This document shows, in pieces, positions 21,929 through 22,083 of a stretch of DNA of 22,083 nucleotides. The notes below the pieces were generated by a model, which searched no databases, was not told where the DNA came from, and saw only the letters and a list, made by a program, of their open reading frames with translations. Positions within the stretch are counted from its first letter, which is position 1. Each line of letters starts with the position of its first letter. This stretch comes from Smittium mucronatum (lineage: Eukaryota; Kickxellomycota; Harpellomycetes; Harpellales; Legeriomycetaceae), in assembly GCA_001953115.1 (NCBI GenBank), contig LSSL01002905.1, forward strand, positions 1-22,083, written 5' to 3'. Made by a program: the position numbers and the translations under genes.

Positions 21929-22083
21929 ATGGAGGAGCTAAGACCCTCTAAACGTACCAGACCATTATGGTCGAAGGTTGGTAAAGGGAAGGCCGCAAGA
22001 AAGCCCACCACGGGTCTTCAAAACCAAGTGGTGGTAAACTTCCCTGGGCCAAGGGACCGATATTCGGCCGACTCTCAAAATAA
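21929..22083 (+). CDS. Start of an open frame, likely retrotransposon ORF1/gag, cut by the window edge
   Basis: An ATG in a strong context (ACCATGG) opens a frame that stays open for 51 codons to the end of the window. The peptide starts MEELRPSKRTRPLWSK and continues basic, with VGKGKAARKPTTGL and then NFPGPRDRYSADSQN. About half of its bases are G or C, much more than in either host gene here. An A-rich structured leader precedes it. These traits fit the N-terminus of a gag-like or LINE ORF1 protein. No zinc knuckle or reverse transcriptase lies inside the window, so it could also be an unrelated gene of foreign composition. Confidence 0.5.
   Translation, partial: MEELRPSKRTRPLWSKVGKGKAARKPTTGLQNQVVVNFPGPRDRYSADSQN

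Overview
The window is nuclear DNA from a very AT-rich, gene-poor eukaryote. Two things point to a fungus or a close relative: a single-exon amino acid permease of the fungal MUP1/LAT type, and a short phase-0 intron with a TACTGAT-like branch site in the other gene. The AT-rich intergenic DNA, long homopolymer tracts and retroelement debris would suit an early-diverging fungus such as Harpellales/Smittium, Neocallimastigomycota or chytrids, but I cannot place it further. No prokaryotic operons, ribosome binding sites, tRNA, rRNA or CRISPR array were seen.

Layout. Positions 1-10386 hold no convincing gene. They are AT-rich spacer with a 22-bp minisatellite (433-580), a C11 tract (3725-3735), a large imperfect inverted repeat (arms about 8056-8225 and 9270-9446) and the first copy of a ~230-bp direct repeat (9743-9980). 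Positions 10387-14772 encode a complete-looking Xrn1-family protein, modelled as three exons (10387-10418, 10499-11060, 11119-14772; 1,415 aa). It keeps the Xrn1 layout from the N-terminal nuclease fold to the C-terminal SH3-like domain, but most of the catalytic acidic residues and the 5'-phosphate pocket motif are gone. It therefore looks like a maintained pseudo-exoribonuclease. The second direct-repeat copy (15123-15355) follows 350 bp downstream.

Positions 16284-16937 are a ~625-bp retro-insertion with an A tail, many hairpins and a 15-bp target-site duplication. After more AT-rich spacer comes an intact 499-aa MUP1/LAT-type amino acid permease (19639-21138). The right edge (about 21690-22083) carries a structured, A-rich leader followed by the start of a GC-richer open frame that runs off the window, most likely ORF1/gag of a retrotransposon.

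The two host genes face the same way but are 4.9 kb apart, with no sign of shared function. The most interesting item is the Xrn1-like gene, which has lost its active site yet keeps a reading frame of more than 1,200 codons in AT-rich DNA and sits between two diverged copies of a promoter-like repeat.
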